IMG/VR virus record: IMGVR_UViG_3300014913_000809
Span: 1 to 30,540 of that record
Source: a virus
Direction: 5' to 3' (one strand)
DNA: 30,540 nt
Each line of letters starts with the position of its first letter. Position 1 is the first letter of the stretch. The position numbers were made by a program, and so were the translations under genes. The notes under the pieces were generated by a model. It ran no database searches, was not told the DNA's origin, and saw only the letters and a list, made by a program, of their open reading frames with translations. Positions 8,513-16,392 of the stretch are shown in pieces.

Positions 8513-9646
8513 TCATTTTTTAATATTTTTAACTCCTATAAACGGAGATGTATAAGATTTACGTGCATTTTCTTGCACAACCATTTTCGCAGACGGATTA
8601 GATTCAAAATATCTATCCGCGTCTCTTTTAGAAATAGAAATCATCTTTAAAAAGTCTTGTAATGGTACATGTTCATAAACTAATTTAGGATCATATACAG
8701 TAGATAAACGTTGTTTAGGATACAATTCTTTGCCACTACCAACAATATTTTTCTGTGTAGATTCAATTTTATTCAAAATATATTGTTTTAATTCTCTTTC
8801 ACGTTTATCTAAAATACGCTTTCTACTTTGAATATCTAAATACTCTTTGACTAAATCATCATCATTATATTCTTCTGGTTTTCTTTTAATAAAAATTTTA
8901 CCGCCAACAGCTTCTTGATAGGCAGTACAATTTTCAGTAAAATCGCACCAATTACACATATCATTAAGTGTTGGTTTAGCTTCTTCTTTCTCTAACTTTA
9001 GCATCTCTTGATAAATAACTGTAAGATATTCTAAAAAACTTTTACGTTCATCAATAGTCCTATATGTATAAACAGGTTCACCTCTCAAATAATCCAATGA
9101 TAAAATAATTCTTTTATAGTTTGGATATTTTATATTAGCAACTAAATCATAAATAGACAATTGAATATCAGATTTCAATTCATTTTGAGTTTCAAAATAC
9201 TTTGATGTTTTATAATCAGTTACTAATAATGTATCAGCATCAATTTCTTCAATTTTATCCATAGCTCCTATCAAAATAACACCCGTATCAGTTGTAACAT
9301 TGAAACGTTCCTCTACGGAAATGATTTTACCATTTACAAAATTTTTCAATCTTTCTAAAACCATATCCATACCATCTTTGTAAATTAGGGGGTCTTCAAT
9401 ACCTTCCTTAGCAGCAATCCTACTATATTCTTCGCGTATTTTCTTAATATCACTAGCCGTAAACTTTTCTTTCTCTTTCCAAATTTTGCCGGCTAAAAAC
9501 AAAGCACCATGTACTGCTAAACCTAATTTAAAAGAAAGATTAGGCTTTCTTGGCAACTTCAAAACATAATTACACCAATATTTCCATTTACATTGTAAAA
9601 ACATAGATAATCTAGTAGCAGAAACCATTACAACATTATTATTCAT
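8513..9646 (-). CDS. PD-(D/E)XK nuclease, RecB/Cas4-like with Fe-S cysteine cluster
   Basis: 377 residues. The N-terminal SATRLSMFLQCKWKYWCNYV is the opening helix of Cas4/AddB-type nucleases and contains the distal cysteine (C19 or C25). The active site is D130 in IGAMDKIE and D144-Y-K146 in LLVTDYKTSK, followed by the QxxxY motif (Q162, Y166) of RecB-family exonucleases. MCNWCDFTENCTAY supplies C231-x2-C234-x5-C240, completing a likely four-cysteine iron-sulfur cluster. The C-terminal third is helical and not recognised. It would resect or trim DNA ends during phage recombination or replication. The start at 9646 has GAGG upstream and the gene overlaps the RuvC-like gene by 8 bases. Cas4 itself is less likely because no cas genes or CRISPR array are nearby. 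Confidence 0.8.
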   Translation of the reverse strand: MNNNVVMVSATRLSMFLQCKWKYWCNYVLKLPRKPNLSFKLGLAVHGALFLAGKIWKEKEKFTASDIKKIREEYSRIAAKEGIEDPLIYKDGMDMVLERLKNFVNGKIISVEERFNVTTDTGVILIGAMDKIEEIDADTLLVTDYKTSKYFETQNELKSDIQLSIYDLVANIKYPNYKRIILSLDYLRGEPVYTYRTIDERKSFLEYLTVIYQEMLKLEKEEAKPTLNDMCNWCDFTENCTAYQEAVGGKIFIKRKPEEYNDDDLVKEYLDIQSRKRILDKRERELKQYILNKIESTQKNIVGSGKELYPKQRLSTVYDPKLVYEHVPLQDFLKMISISKRDADRYFESNPSAKMVVQENARKSYTSPFIGVKNIKK

Positions 9647-10106
9647 TATTCAACACCTCGCTAATATAATATAACCCTTGTAAAATAGCATCAGTAATAT
9701 CATTACCATCTTCAAAAGTTAAATGTTTTAGTTTAGATTTATATTTTTTCTTAATAAAATCAAAAACTTCTTTCTTAGTTTTAATTTTATAAGATGACCT
9801 TATTTTATTAGGACTTAAAAATTTTATCTCTTTATTATGTAATGCTGCTAACAAATTAACAATACCAGCAAACTGACTTAACAATTTTAAAGTCTTCACA
9901 TTTCTTAAATATGTATCTTCTACTAAAATAATATCCGGATTAAAAATTTTTAATAAATTATCAATATAGTTATAAAACCAATATAATTTAAACTTAGCTT
10001 CAATATCTGGCATAATTACAACACCATAATACAATAATTTAAATTTATCGTTTATAATAACCCAGCCTGTACTCTTAGATGAAACATCAAGCGATAAAAA
10101 AATCAT
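9639..10106 (-). CDS. RuvC-like Holliday junction resolvase
   Basis: 155 residues, the usual length of RuvC-type phage resolvases. The RNase H-fold catalytic carboxylates are in place. D7 is in IFLSLDVSSKSTGW (first strand), E63 is in PDIILVEDTYL, and the C-terminal pair D136/D139 is in GNDITDAILQGLYY. The enzyme would cut four-way junctions made by RecA-driven recombination or branched replication intermediates before packaging. It overlaps the nuclease gene downstream by 8 bases and the zinc protein upstream by one base, which ties it to the recombination genes. The ATG at 10106 starts exactly at the first catalytic strand, so no longer start is needed. Confidence 0.85.
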   Translation of the reverse strand: MIFLSLDVSSKSTGWVIINDKFKLLYYGVVIMPDIEAKFKLYWFYNYIDNLLKIFNPDIILVEDTYLRNVKTLKLLSQFAGIVNLLAALHNKEIKFLSPNKIRSSYKIKTKKEVFDFIKKKYKSKLKHLTFEDGNDITDAILQGLYYISEVLNNE

Positions 10107-10417
10107 TAATTAACCTCCCAACTAAAACCACAATTTGGACATGTATATACATCGCCTTCTCTTATAACTGGTTGATTGCAGCGCAAACATACATCTATCA
10201 AATCAGACATCGAAACACTATGTTCACCAAACGATGCAAATTCATCTGGCCCAAAAGAAATACTATCGTAAATTTCACCATTTTTTAATCGGATAGATGA
10301 TAAACAATCTCTACATACTAAATAAGTTATTTCAACTTTTCCACCACAATTATCACAAATAAATACATCAGTTCCAACGTTTACTAAATCCTCACTTCCA
10401 CATTTAATACATTGCAT
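10106..10417 (-). CDS. Small zinc-ribbon protein with five CxxC knuckles
   Basis: 103 residues containing five CxxC pairs: C3/C6, C21/C24, C35/C38, C77/C80 and C93/C96. The first and second pairs, and the fourth and fifth, each form a plausible four-cysteine zinc ribbon. The third pair lacks an obvious partner, unless the ribbons are arranged differently. The middle (residues 39-76) is acidic and non-cysteine. Tandem zinc ribbons of this size in phage replication blocks usually bind nucleic acid or protein partners, but no named family is recognised. The gene is one base from the gene upstream in transcription, so it belongs to the same operon as the primase and resolvase. Confidence 0.6.
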   Translation of the reverse strand: MQCIKCGSEDLVNVGTDVFICDNCGGKVEITYLVCRDCLSSIRLKNGEIYDSISFGPDEFASFGEHSVSMSDLIDVCLRCNQPVIREGDVYTCPNCGFSWEVN

Positions 10418-10418
10418 A

Positions 10419-10793
10419 TTAAACCTCCATCATTTCAATTAAATTACCAACAATATCTACATAATCATCTTTAATAACTAAAGCTATAGGTACAAAAGCT
10501 TGATTATCTTTCATATCTGGATATTGTGCTGTAGCAAATAATAGTTTAGAAATGGCTGGTAAAAATACAACATCCATATTTTCATCGTCATTATGTGATA
10601 ATATATTAAACTCACCATCTTTCTCACTAAACAACTTATCATTTAAATCAACATATTTACCGCGCCGCGGAACTCGTAAGCTATATTGTTCTTCATATAC
10701 TTTAAATTTATAATTTCTAGATGGTAATAGTAACGGTGTAGGAGTTCCAGAAACTTCTACAAATTCATTTTCTATCTTTTTCTTTTTAGCCAT
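10419..10793 (-). CDS. Hypothetical protein of the replication block
   Basis: 124 residues, not recognised. It has a lysine-rich start (MAKKKKIENEFVEV), then a mainly beta-type sequence with short strands (NYKFKVYEEQYSLRVP, MDVVFLPAISKLLFAT, AFVPIALVIKDDYVDIVG) and an acidic middle. No cysteines, membrane segments or catalytic motifs are visible. It overlaps the primase gene by 8 bases, so it is translated with it. A small beta-rich protein next to primase could be an accessory or nucleic-acid-binding factor, but nothing in the sequence fixes this. Confidence 0.6.
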   Translation of the reverse strand: MAKKKKIENEFVEVSGTPTPLLLPSRNYKFKVYEEQYSLRVPRRGKYVDLNDKLFSEKDGEFNILSHNDDENMDVVFLPAISKLLFATAQYPDMKDNQAFVPIALVIKDDYVDIVGNLIEMMEV

Positions 10794-11838
10794 TAATTAT
10801 TCCTCCTAACAATGATTTAAGCTGCTTTATAGACAAATCAGCTGGATCTTTACCGGTATATGGTAAAAAAATAGGTTTGATAATTATTTTATCTTTCATA
10901 TCTGACAGTGCATCAACTGTACCTTTTATACCTGCTTTATCAGCATCAAATAAAGTATAAAGACACTTAGCATATTTATAAACTAATTTTTGCTGACCAT
11001 CAGTTATTTTACTTCCCATGCACGCTACAACATTTTTATATCCAGCCATAAACAATTTCCAAACTGATTTAAATCCCTCAACCACTATTAATTTTCTATT
11101 GTCTCCTAGATATAATTTAGCGTTGTGTAAATTATAAAGCACCTCATTCTTTTTAAAATTCTCAGTTAAAATATATTTACATTCATCCTCGGCTTGGCCT
11201 GTTATATCTCTACAGCTATATGCTACCAATCTACCGTTATCATCACGGATAGGAATTACTTCTCTCTGTAAGCCAAATTTATCAACATAACCACCACCTA
11301 TTTCAAAATAATCTAACACTTCTTTTGGAAATCCACCATTCTCAGGTTTTTCAAAAAAATTGGTTCTAAATTTCTTAAAACTTTCTAAATATTCTTCACT
11401 AACTAATGATGGTGGCATGTATTGATTATTAAAAATTTCTTTTATAAATTCTTTCTTATCAGCTTCATCTTTATATTTCACAAACAAATTAGAATCATTA
11501 ATATTCAATCCTGTGATATTCTCTAGATAACTCACTGCTTCAATAAAATTTAAATTTAACATATACATCACTAGACTAATGACATCATATCCTATATCCT
11601 CATGGCAATGATGAGAAAAACATACCCAATTTTTAGTCTCTTTATTCATTCTAAAAGCGGTTTTATTATCACCACCATGTACCTTACATGCAGCTCTTAT
11701 CTCTTTAGGCGTTTCTCTATATATCACAAAGCCTAAAGATTCTAATAACTGTCTAGCGTCTACGGCTTCTTTTAACTTAGCTATTCTATATTTTCGTTCT
11801 TCATCAGAATAACTGTTCGTTGTTTTCATTACTGCCAT
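10786..11838 (-). CDS. DNA primase, DnaG-type (CHC2 zinc finger plus TOPRIM)
   Basis: 350 residues, shorter than bacterial DnaG because no C-terminal helicase-binding domain is present. The N-terminal zinc finger is C51-x2-H54 with C73-x4-C78 (AACKVHGG and WVCFSHHC). The TOPRIM catalytic domain shows E254 in KLIVVEGFKSVWKLF and the D298-x-D300 pair in YTLFDADKAGIKG. It would synthesise RNA primers at the replication fork together with the DnaB-like helicase encoded immediately upstream, whose 3' end it overlaps by 35 bases. The first ATG (11838) has GAGGA eight bases upstream and is preferred over an ATG three codons later. The long overlap means the primase ribosome site lies inside the helicase coding region. 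Confidence 0.9.
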   Translation of the reverse strand: MAVMKTTNSYSDEERKYRIAKLKEAVDARQLLESLGFVIYRETPKEIRAACKVHGGDNKTAFRMNKETKNWVCFSHHCHEDIGYDVISLVMYMLNLNFIEAVSYLENITGLNINDSNLFVKYKDEADKKEFIKEIFNNQYMPPSLVSEEYLESFKKFRTNFFEKPENGGFPKEVLDYFEIGGGYVDKFGLQREVIPIRDDNGRLVAYSCRDITGQAEDECKYILTENFKKNEVLYNLHNAKLYLGDNRKLIVVEGFKSVWKLFMAGYKNVVACMGSKITDGQQKLVYKYAKCLYTLFDADKAGIKGTVDALSDMKDKIIIKPIFLPYTGKDPADLSIKQLKSLLGGIING

Positions 11839-13261
11839 CTATCGATTCCTCAAAGACATCCTCAATACTAGATTCGTCATCTACAAACATTATCTCATCT
11901 TTTTCTTTACTTACATAATTATCATAATCTATTAATTGTTTAGGTGCTTCTTCTATTTTTAATAACCTTTTTAAAAAATAATAACCAATTCCTTCATCTG
12001 GTGTGGTCCCACCACGTCTACTATCTGTTATAATTAATTTATAATTACCATAATCTTTTTCAAATGGGTGAACTTTATCAAATTCTTCTTTAGTTTTAGG
12101 TTTAAAAAACATAACTACATCAGAGTAACGCAAAATTCTATCACTATCTGCTATATCATTCTGCCTATTAATCTGATTAGCACACAAAAATGGAATTTCA
12201 AGTTCACCAGCCAAATCTTTTAAAGTTGTTGTAACATCTCCTAGTATTTGATACTCTTTTTTATTCTTAAAATCTGCTCTACTCGGTGCTTTAATATAAT
12301 CAAAAACAGCTAGTTCAATATTTTCTATATGCCTATATTTATTATATAAAGCTGTCAATTTATCTAATGAATATCCAGGCATAAATTCATGAAAAAGCTT
12401 ACCTTTCTTAATGATAGAAGCAGCCAATTTTAATCTATCGTATTCTTCCTCTGTATAACCACCGTGCTTTATTTTACGCTCTGGTACATTCGATAACATA
12501 GCTAAAATTCTACTTCGCCATTGGTCAAAATCCATTTCTGTATCAACATATAATACTGGCTTATGTAATTCATATGCTACATATGCTGCTATGTTACTTA
12601 AAAAAGTACTTTTACCATGTTTAGGCCTTGCACATAACACAGTAAGCGTTCCTGGCACCAAACCATCTATTCTCTTATCTAAAATTGAAAAACCCGTCGG
12701 TATTCCACAAAATTCAACTTCATTATTATAACGTTCTTCCAAATATTCATCAATACCATCAGCCAAATCTTTAGCCTCTTTTATAGCCTTACTACTTAAT
12801 GATAATTCTAATAATTCCTTACTAACTTTACCGATAAGATCAACTGCTTTAAATTCATCATCTTCAGCGGCTTTTTCAACTAATTTTAAGTTACTGTGTA
12901 AATTAGTATAAAGTTTATATTTAGCACTCGCATCTAAAACTACTTGAAGACAAAAATCTAAATTTAAATGCGACAAATCCATATCAGCTAATGCTAAGAT
13001 GTATTGATGCAGTCGTTCACTTAAAATATTATTCTTCTTTGCTTCATTAATAACTAAATAAGCATCTAAATGTTTAATTCGCTTTCTAACCAAATCTTCA
13101 AAAATCATCCATATTAATTTATGATCGTCATCTAAAAAATCATCAGCTCCTATAAAAATAGAAATCATATAATAATTGTTTAATTCTCTAAAACAATATG
13201 ATAATAAAGCCCTTTCATAAAAGCTTTGCTTAAAATTAAACCTAGTCTTTACATCAGTCAT
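11804..13261 (-). CDS. Replicative DNA helicase, DnaB-like
   Basis: 485 residues, close to the DnaB length. Residues 1-110 resemble the DnaB N-terminal helical domain (a DHKLIWMIFEDL-type helix and ALADMD). After a linker helix, GIPTGFSILDKRIDG opens the RecA-type ATPase core. Walker A is ARPKHGKST (211-219), the catalytic glutamate region is VDTEMDFDQWRS (E242), Walker B-type NIELAVFDYIKAPS follows, and LCANQINRQ is the sensor/H3 region. It would unwind DNA 5'-3' as a hexamer and recruit the adjacent primase. The C-terminal tail is acidic (DDESSIEDVFEESIDGSNEN), as in many phage helicases. It sits three bases from a helical protein that might be its loader or a recombination mediator. Confidence 0.9.
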   Translation of the reverse strand: MTDVKTRFNFKQSFYERALLSYCFRELNNYYMISIFIGADDFLDDDHKLIWMIFEDLVRKRIKHLDAYLVINEAKKNNILSERLHQYILALADMDLSHLNLDFCLQVVLDASAKYKLYTNLHSNLKLVEKAAEDDEFKAVDLIGKVSKELLELSLSSKAIKEAKDLADGIDEYLEERYNNEVEFCGIPTGFSILDKRIDGLVPGTLTVLCARPKHGKSTFLSNIAAYVAYELHKPVLYVDTEMDFDQWRSRILAMLSNVPERKIKHGGYTEEEYDRLKLAASIIKKGKLFHEFMPGYSLDKLTALYNKYRHIENIELAVFDYIKAPSRADFKNKKEYQILGDVTTTLKDLAGELEIPFLCANQINRQNDIADSDRILRYSDVVMFFKPKTKEEFDKVHPFEKDYGNYKLIITDSRRGGTTPDEGIGYYFLKRLLKIEEAPKQLIDYDNYVSKEKDEIMFVDDESSIEDVFEESIDGSNENNEQLF

Positions 13262-13264
13262 AAA

Positions 13265-13738
13265 TTACAATCGCCTCTCAGTCCTAATCATCTTATGTTC
13301 AAATTCACGTCTATTCAATTCTCTTTTAAATGCATTTATCAATTCTACATAATATTTTTCTAAATTTTCTGTAAGTTTTAATTCATATTCCAACACTTCA
13401 ATATCATTAACCAATTGTTTAACTTTATCGTCTTGTACTACAAGCCTATTTAACTTTTCAACTTTTGTTTTAGCTTTAATATCACTCGTATTTAAAATCT
13501 TTTCAAGTAAATGTTTCTTTTGCATTAATTTAACTTTAGAAGCATTAATCTGAGATGTAAAATAAATCAAAAACTGAGCTAAACCAATTGTATAACGACT
13601 AATATCAACAGCCGCTATTTGCTCTAATGCTTGAGGATTAAAACGAAATATTTCTTCCATCAAAGTAGTATTCTTTGGCATTTTAAATAACATTAAATCT
13701 TCAGCTCGTTTATTTAAATAAGTGCTTACGTCAGTCAT
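13265..13738 (-). CDS. Small helical protein, possibly a UvsY-like recombination mediator
   Basis: 157 residues, almost entirely alpha-helical by composition. It has an N-terminal region (MTDVSTYLNKRAEDLMLFK), a central helix rich in lysine, and a coiled-coil-like stretch from about residue 75 to the end that finishes in a basic tail. The layout is a helical body, a charged linker, then a helix with a conserved-looking spacing of aromatic and leucine residues before a basic end. It recalls phage UvsY, which loads the RecA-like recombinase onto SSB-coated DNA. Phage-encoded RecA in the same operon supports this, but sequence similarity by eye is weak. Helicase loader is an alternative because the helicase gene begins three bases downstream. 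An AGGG ribosome site precedes the ATG. Confidence 0.4.
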   Translation of the reverse strand: MTDVSTYLNKRAEDLMLFKMPKNTTLMEEIFRFNPQALEQIAAVDISRYTIGLAQFLIYFTSQINASKVKLMQKKHLLEKILNTSDIKAKTKVEKLNRLVVQDDKVKQLVNDIEVLEYELKLTENLEKYYVELINAFKRELNRREFEHKMIRTERRL

Positions 13739-13743
13739 AGTAT

Positions 13744-13936
13744 TTACCCTAAATTAAATTGTAACCATTGCTTAAATTCAGCAAAAGTTAATACTCTAAT
13801 ATTTTTATACTTAATAGCAGCACAACGTGCCTTTAACATATGTTAAGCTTGTTACGTCATAACTTTTAATTAATTCCTCAACACGATGTTCTAAAGCTAA
13901 CCCATTTAAATTAGCAATTCTTCCCTGAGTACTCAT
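13744..13936 (-). pseudogene. Broken small gene, possible remnant of a PD-(D/E)XK-type nuclease
   Basis: A strong AAAGGAGG site leads to an ATG at 13936. Frame 0 gives 41 codons (MSTQGRIANLNGLALEHRVE...) and stops at 13811. A +1 frame entered near the TATGTTAAAGG at about 13840 continues without stops as KARCAAIKYKNIRVLTFAEF and then KQWLQFNLG, ending at 13744, six bases before the next gene's start. The first part resembles the opening of phage PD-(D/E)XK nucleases (a G-x-x-LE-x-x-VE-x-L helix), and the second resembles their closing helix with VLTFAEFKQWL. The catalytic middle is absent. The simplest reading is a nuclease gene reduced by an internal deletion that also shifted the frame. A functional 41-residue peptide, or frameshifting, cannot be excluded. 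Confidence 0.5.
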
Positions 13937-13960
13937 AATAATACCTCCTTTTCCTTTCCA

Positions 13961-14764
13961 TTAATTATATATAACTAACACTTCTTCAACTTTTGGACGA
14001 CCATAAACACTTATATATCTACAAGTAATCTTCCTTCTACTAACATCTCCATTTCTATATAAAACATCAGTTATACCAGGAATCCAATGATTAGAAATTA
14101 AAACTAAAGCCGCTGATTCTTCTGCTAACCTAACCAATTGTTCATGCATTTCAAAACTAAACCCATCACTCGTATAATCAGTAAAATTTGAAGTTTCCGT
14201 TAATGGTAAATACGGTGGATCACAATAAATGACATCACTTTCAATACATTCCTTAAAAGTCATATCAAAAGGCTGATTCTTAAAAATGTATCTGTCAATA
14301 TTATCTACTAAAAAAATCATCTCCTCTTCAGGAAAATACACATTTTTATACTTACCAAAAGGAACGTTAAATTCATTTTTAGAATTATATCTACACAATC
14401 CATTAAAACAATGCCTATTCAAATATAAAAAAAGAGCAGCTCTATAATAATCAAATTTCAAACTATTAAAAACTCTTCTGTTATAATAATAAATATCTTT
14501 ATTATTTCCATCAATAAATAGTTGTTTACAATAATTAATAAAATCCAACCTATATTCCTTCAACACATTAAAAAAATTAATAACATCATTATTAATATCA
14601 GCTATTAAATATTCGTCTGCTTTAACATTAAACGAAATTACAGCTGATCCAGCAAAAGGTTCTACAAAACGTTTTGGTCTATCAGGTATAGCTTTAATAA
14701 TAAAATCAAGACTTTTAGCTTTACTACCAGCCCATTTTAAAGGAGATTTAACACGCTTTCTCAT
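13961..14764 (-). CDS. dam: DNA adenine N6-methyltransferase (Dam/D12 class)
   Basis: 267 residues from the chosen ATG at 14764. A longer reading from a TTG at 14821 adds 19 residues with no family match and overlaps the neighbour further. The D12-class motifs are in order: SPLKWAGSK (residues 7-15), RFVEPFAGSAV as the SAM-binding motif I (32-42), a helical target-recognition region, and catalytic motif IV IYCDPPYLPL (DPPY at 182-185). Such enzymes usually methylate adenine in GATC-like sites and protect phage DNA from host restriction or mark it for replication. The ribosome site (GAAG repeats) is weaker than others here. The gene overlaps the small protein upstream by 17 bases and is followed by a broken nuclease-like gene. 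Confidence 0.9.
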   Translation of the reverse strand: MRKRVKSPLKWAGSKAKSLDFIIKAIPDRPKRFVEPFAGSAVISFNVKADEYLIADINNDVINFFNVLKEYRLDFINYCKQLFIDGNNKDIYYYNRRVFNSLKFDYYRAALFLYLNRHCFNGLCRYNSKNEFNVPFGKYKNVYFPEEEMIFLVDNIDRYIFKNQPFDMTFKECIESDVIYCDPPYLPLTETSNFTDYTSDGFSFEMHEQLVRLAEESAALVLISNHWIPGITDVLYRNGDVSRRKITCRYISVYGRPKVEEVLVIYN

Positions 14765-15014
14765 CTTCACTTCTTTCTTCCCAAACAGGACGTTTACCAG
14801 TACATAAATAATCTCTAGCAATTACATTACCATTTTCATCCACAAACTCAACATAATCACTCAACATCCCTATTTGCTTACAATAAAAAGATAAATTACA
14901 ATATTTCCAATCCCCCTTTATAGTGCCATCATCTAATGGAACAAAATCTGGACAATCTTTTTCCATATCAGGATCTCTTGGATGTTTTTTCTTATTAGTT
15001 ATTATCTCTACCAT
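14748..15014 (-). CDS. Hypothetical small cysteine-containing protein
   Basis: 88 residues, not recognised. It has five cysteines (in KDCPDF, KYCNLSFYCK, YLCTGKR and the last residue), plus a lysine/aspartate-rich N-terminus (NKKKHPRDPDMEKD). The spacing of the first four cysteines with an intervening WKYC could form a small metal site, but it fits no named zinc finger by eye. It is packed between the nuclease-like gene (1-base gap) and dam (17-base overlap), so it is co-transcribed with DNA-modifying genes. No signal peptide or membrane segment is visible. Confidence 0.55.
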   Translation of the reverse strand: MVEIITNKKKHPRDPDMEKDCPDFVPLDDGTIKGDWKYCNLSFYCKQIGMLSDYVEFVDENGNVIARDYLCTGKRPVWEERSEDEKAC

Positions 15015-15015
15015 C

Positions 15016-15363
15016 TTAATCTATATCCTTTAACAAATTTAAAGTACGTTTCAAAAACTCATCTTTATTTAATTCTGTTTCCGAATGTATATACAATAAT
15101 GCAATTTCATTATATTGACAATACTCTTTTTTCAAATTATCCCTATATTTAGAGCGCAAAAATCCTTCTTTGTCTTCATGAAAATGTTTAATAAACGAAT
15201 AATGCTGCTCACCTTGAACCTCTATTACTAAATTAAGTTCTTTTATAAAAAAATCAAAAAATAATCTCTGACCTTTATATTTAATATAATATTCTGGTAT
15301 TATTGTATAAAAAGGAAATACATTACGTAAAAAATCATATGTTTTATTTGCCAGTTGACTCAT
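15016..15363 (-). CDS. Small PD-(D/E)XK-like endonuclease
   Basis: 115 residues. The core LFFDFFIKELNLVIEVQGEQHY (start of the core at about residue 34) has the order acidic residue D37, hydrophobic strand, then E48-V-Q50. This is the D...E-x-Q variant of the PD-(D/E)XK active site seen in Vsr-like and DUF559-like enzymes. It is followed by a conserved-looking QHY, an acidic EDKEGF loop, a DNLKKEYC helix, and a strand IALLYI. The size is that of a stand-alone nicking or homing-type nuclease. Its start lies inside the 3' end of recA (20-base overlap). It may process recombination intermediates or act as a free-standing mobile nuclease; the sequence does not decide. Confidence 0.6.
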   Translation of the reverse strand: MSQLANKTYDFLRNVFPFYTIIPEYYIKYKGQRLFFDFFIKELNLVIEVQGEQHYSFIKHFHEDKEGFLRSKYRDNLKKEYCQYNEIALLYIHSETELNKDEFLKRTLNLLKDID

Positions 15364-16390
15364 TGTTTACCAAACCTAATAATTCGGATACATTATTTCT
15401 AAGTAATTTATATTCTTTAGATTCTTCTACAAAATATTTCACTAAATTTTGCTTTCCTTGAATCTTATTATCTTTATAACTAAACCAAGCGCCTTGCTGG
15501 TCAATTATACCAAATTGAATAGCCAAATCCACAACTTCCATTATATAATCATATCCAACTCCATAAATTAAATTAATGCTAGCTGTACGCCATGGCGCAG
15601 CTAACTTGTTTTTAACAATTTTAAAATCACATTTATGGCCAATAACAATTCCTTCATCCGATATAATTCTAGACGCATTAGTCTCACCGCCATCTACTTT
15701 AATTCTAGTCGTAGCATAAAATGACAAGGCTTCTCCACCAGTAGGTACTTCGTTATTCCCCCATTTACCAATCTGGTGTCTTATTTGATTAACGAAAATT
15801 AATAACGTATTCGTATAATTAGCCACTGGCGTAAGTTTAACACAAGCTTTACTCATTAATCTAGCCAATAACCCAATATAATTATCACCAATCTCCCCCT
15901 CCGCCATATCTTTTGGAAGCAAAGCTGAAACACTATCCACAACTAAGACAGCAACCTCTCCAGTTTTCATTAATCGTTCAGCTATTTCAAGATTATCATC
16001 GCCAGTAAAAGCTTGTACTATTTCCATAGAATCTGGATTAACATCGACAGCCTCACCCATATTACGAACCAATTTAGGATCTAATGAATGTTCTGCATCA
16101 ATATATACGACATTTAAATTTTTCTTCAAAGCTTGCATACATACACTCAATGCTAAGGTTGATTTACCACTACTATTCGGTCCATACATTTCATGAAGTC
16201 TGCCACGTGCCAACCCACCTACACCCAAAGCAGAATCCAAAGCTAAACATCCTGTAGAAATAACATCTACTTTCAAATCTTCATGTGATTTCAATTCACT
16301 AATAACTTCACTGCCGTATTTTTGAATGATAGCCTTTTTAGCCAATTCTAATGTGCTCGGTTTATCTTTAGACTTCCTTTTCTTTGCCAT
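15344..16390 (-). CDS. recA: RecA recombinase
   Basis: 348 residues, full length for RecA. Motifs in order are a lysine-rich start, DVISTGCLALDSALGVGGLA, Walker A GPNSSGKST (residues 70-78; bacterial RecA usually has GPESSGKTT), NVVYIDAEHSLDP, VAVLVVDSVSALLPKDMAEG as Walker B and loop L1, LLIFVNQIRHQIG as the sensor, and PTGGEALSFYATTRIKV spanning L2. It would form filaments on single-stranded DNA and drive strand exchange for repair and recombination-dependent replication. It is closer to cellular RecA than to T4 UvsX by these motifs. A GAGAGG site precedes the ATG. The downstream nuclease, RuvC-like resolvase, Cas4-like nuclease and possible mediator make a near-complete recombination set. 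Confidence 0.95.
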   Translation of the reverse strand: MAKKRKSKDKPSTLELAKKAIIQKYGSEVISELKSHEDLKVDVISTGCLALDSALGVGGLARGRLHEMYGPNSSGKSTLALSVCMQALKKNLNVVYIDAEHSLDPKLVRNMGEAVDVNPDSMEIVQAFTGDDNLEIAERLMKTGEVAVLVVDSVSALLPKDMAEGEIGDNYIGLLARLMSKACVKLTPVANYTNTLLIFVNQIRHQIGKWGNNEVPTGGEALSFYATTRIKVDGGETNASRIISDEGIVIGHKCDFKIVKNKLAAPWRTASINLIYGVGYDYIMEVVDLAIQFGIIDQQGAWFSYKDNKIQGKQNLVKYFVEESKEYKLLRNNVSELLGLVNNESTGK

Positions 16391-16392
16391 AA

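Noticed and set aside
8513-9646. Cas4 of a CRISPR system
   Set aside because: The nuclease and cysteine motifs resemble Cas4, but no repeats, cas1 or cas2 are present; RecB/Cas4-like phage nuclease is the safer name.
10079-10288. Plus-strand open frame of 69 codons
   Set aside because: It lies wholly opposite the zinc-ribbon and RuvC-like genes, has no ribosome site, and its product shows no domain. It is a shadow of minus-strand coding.
13811-13936. Programmed +1 frameshift in the small gene behind dam
   Set aside because: No recognised slippery site or stimulatory structure is visible near 13840, and the catalytic middle of the suspected family is absent; decay explains it more simply.
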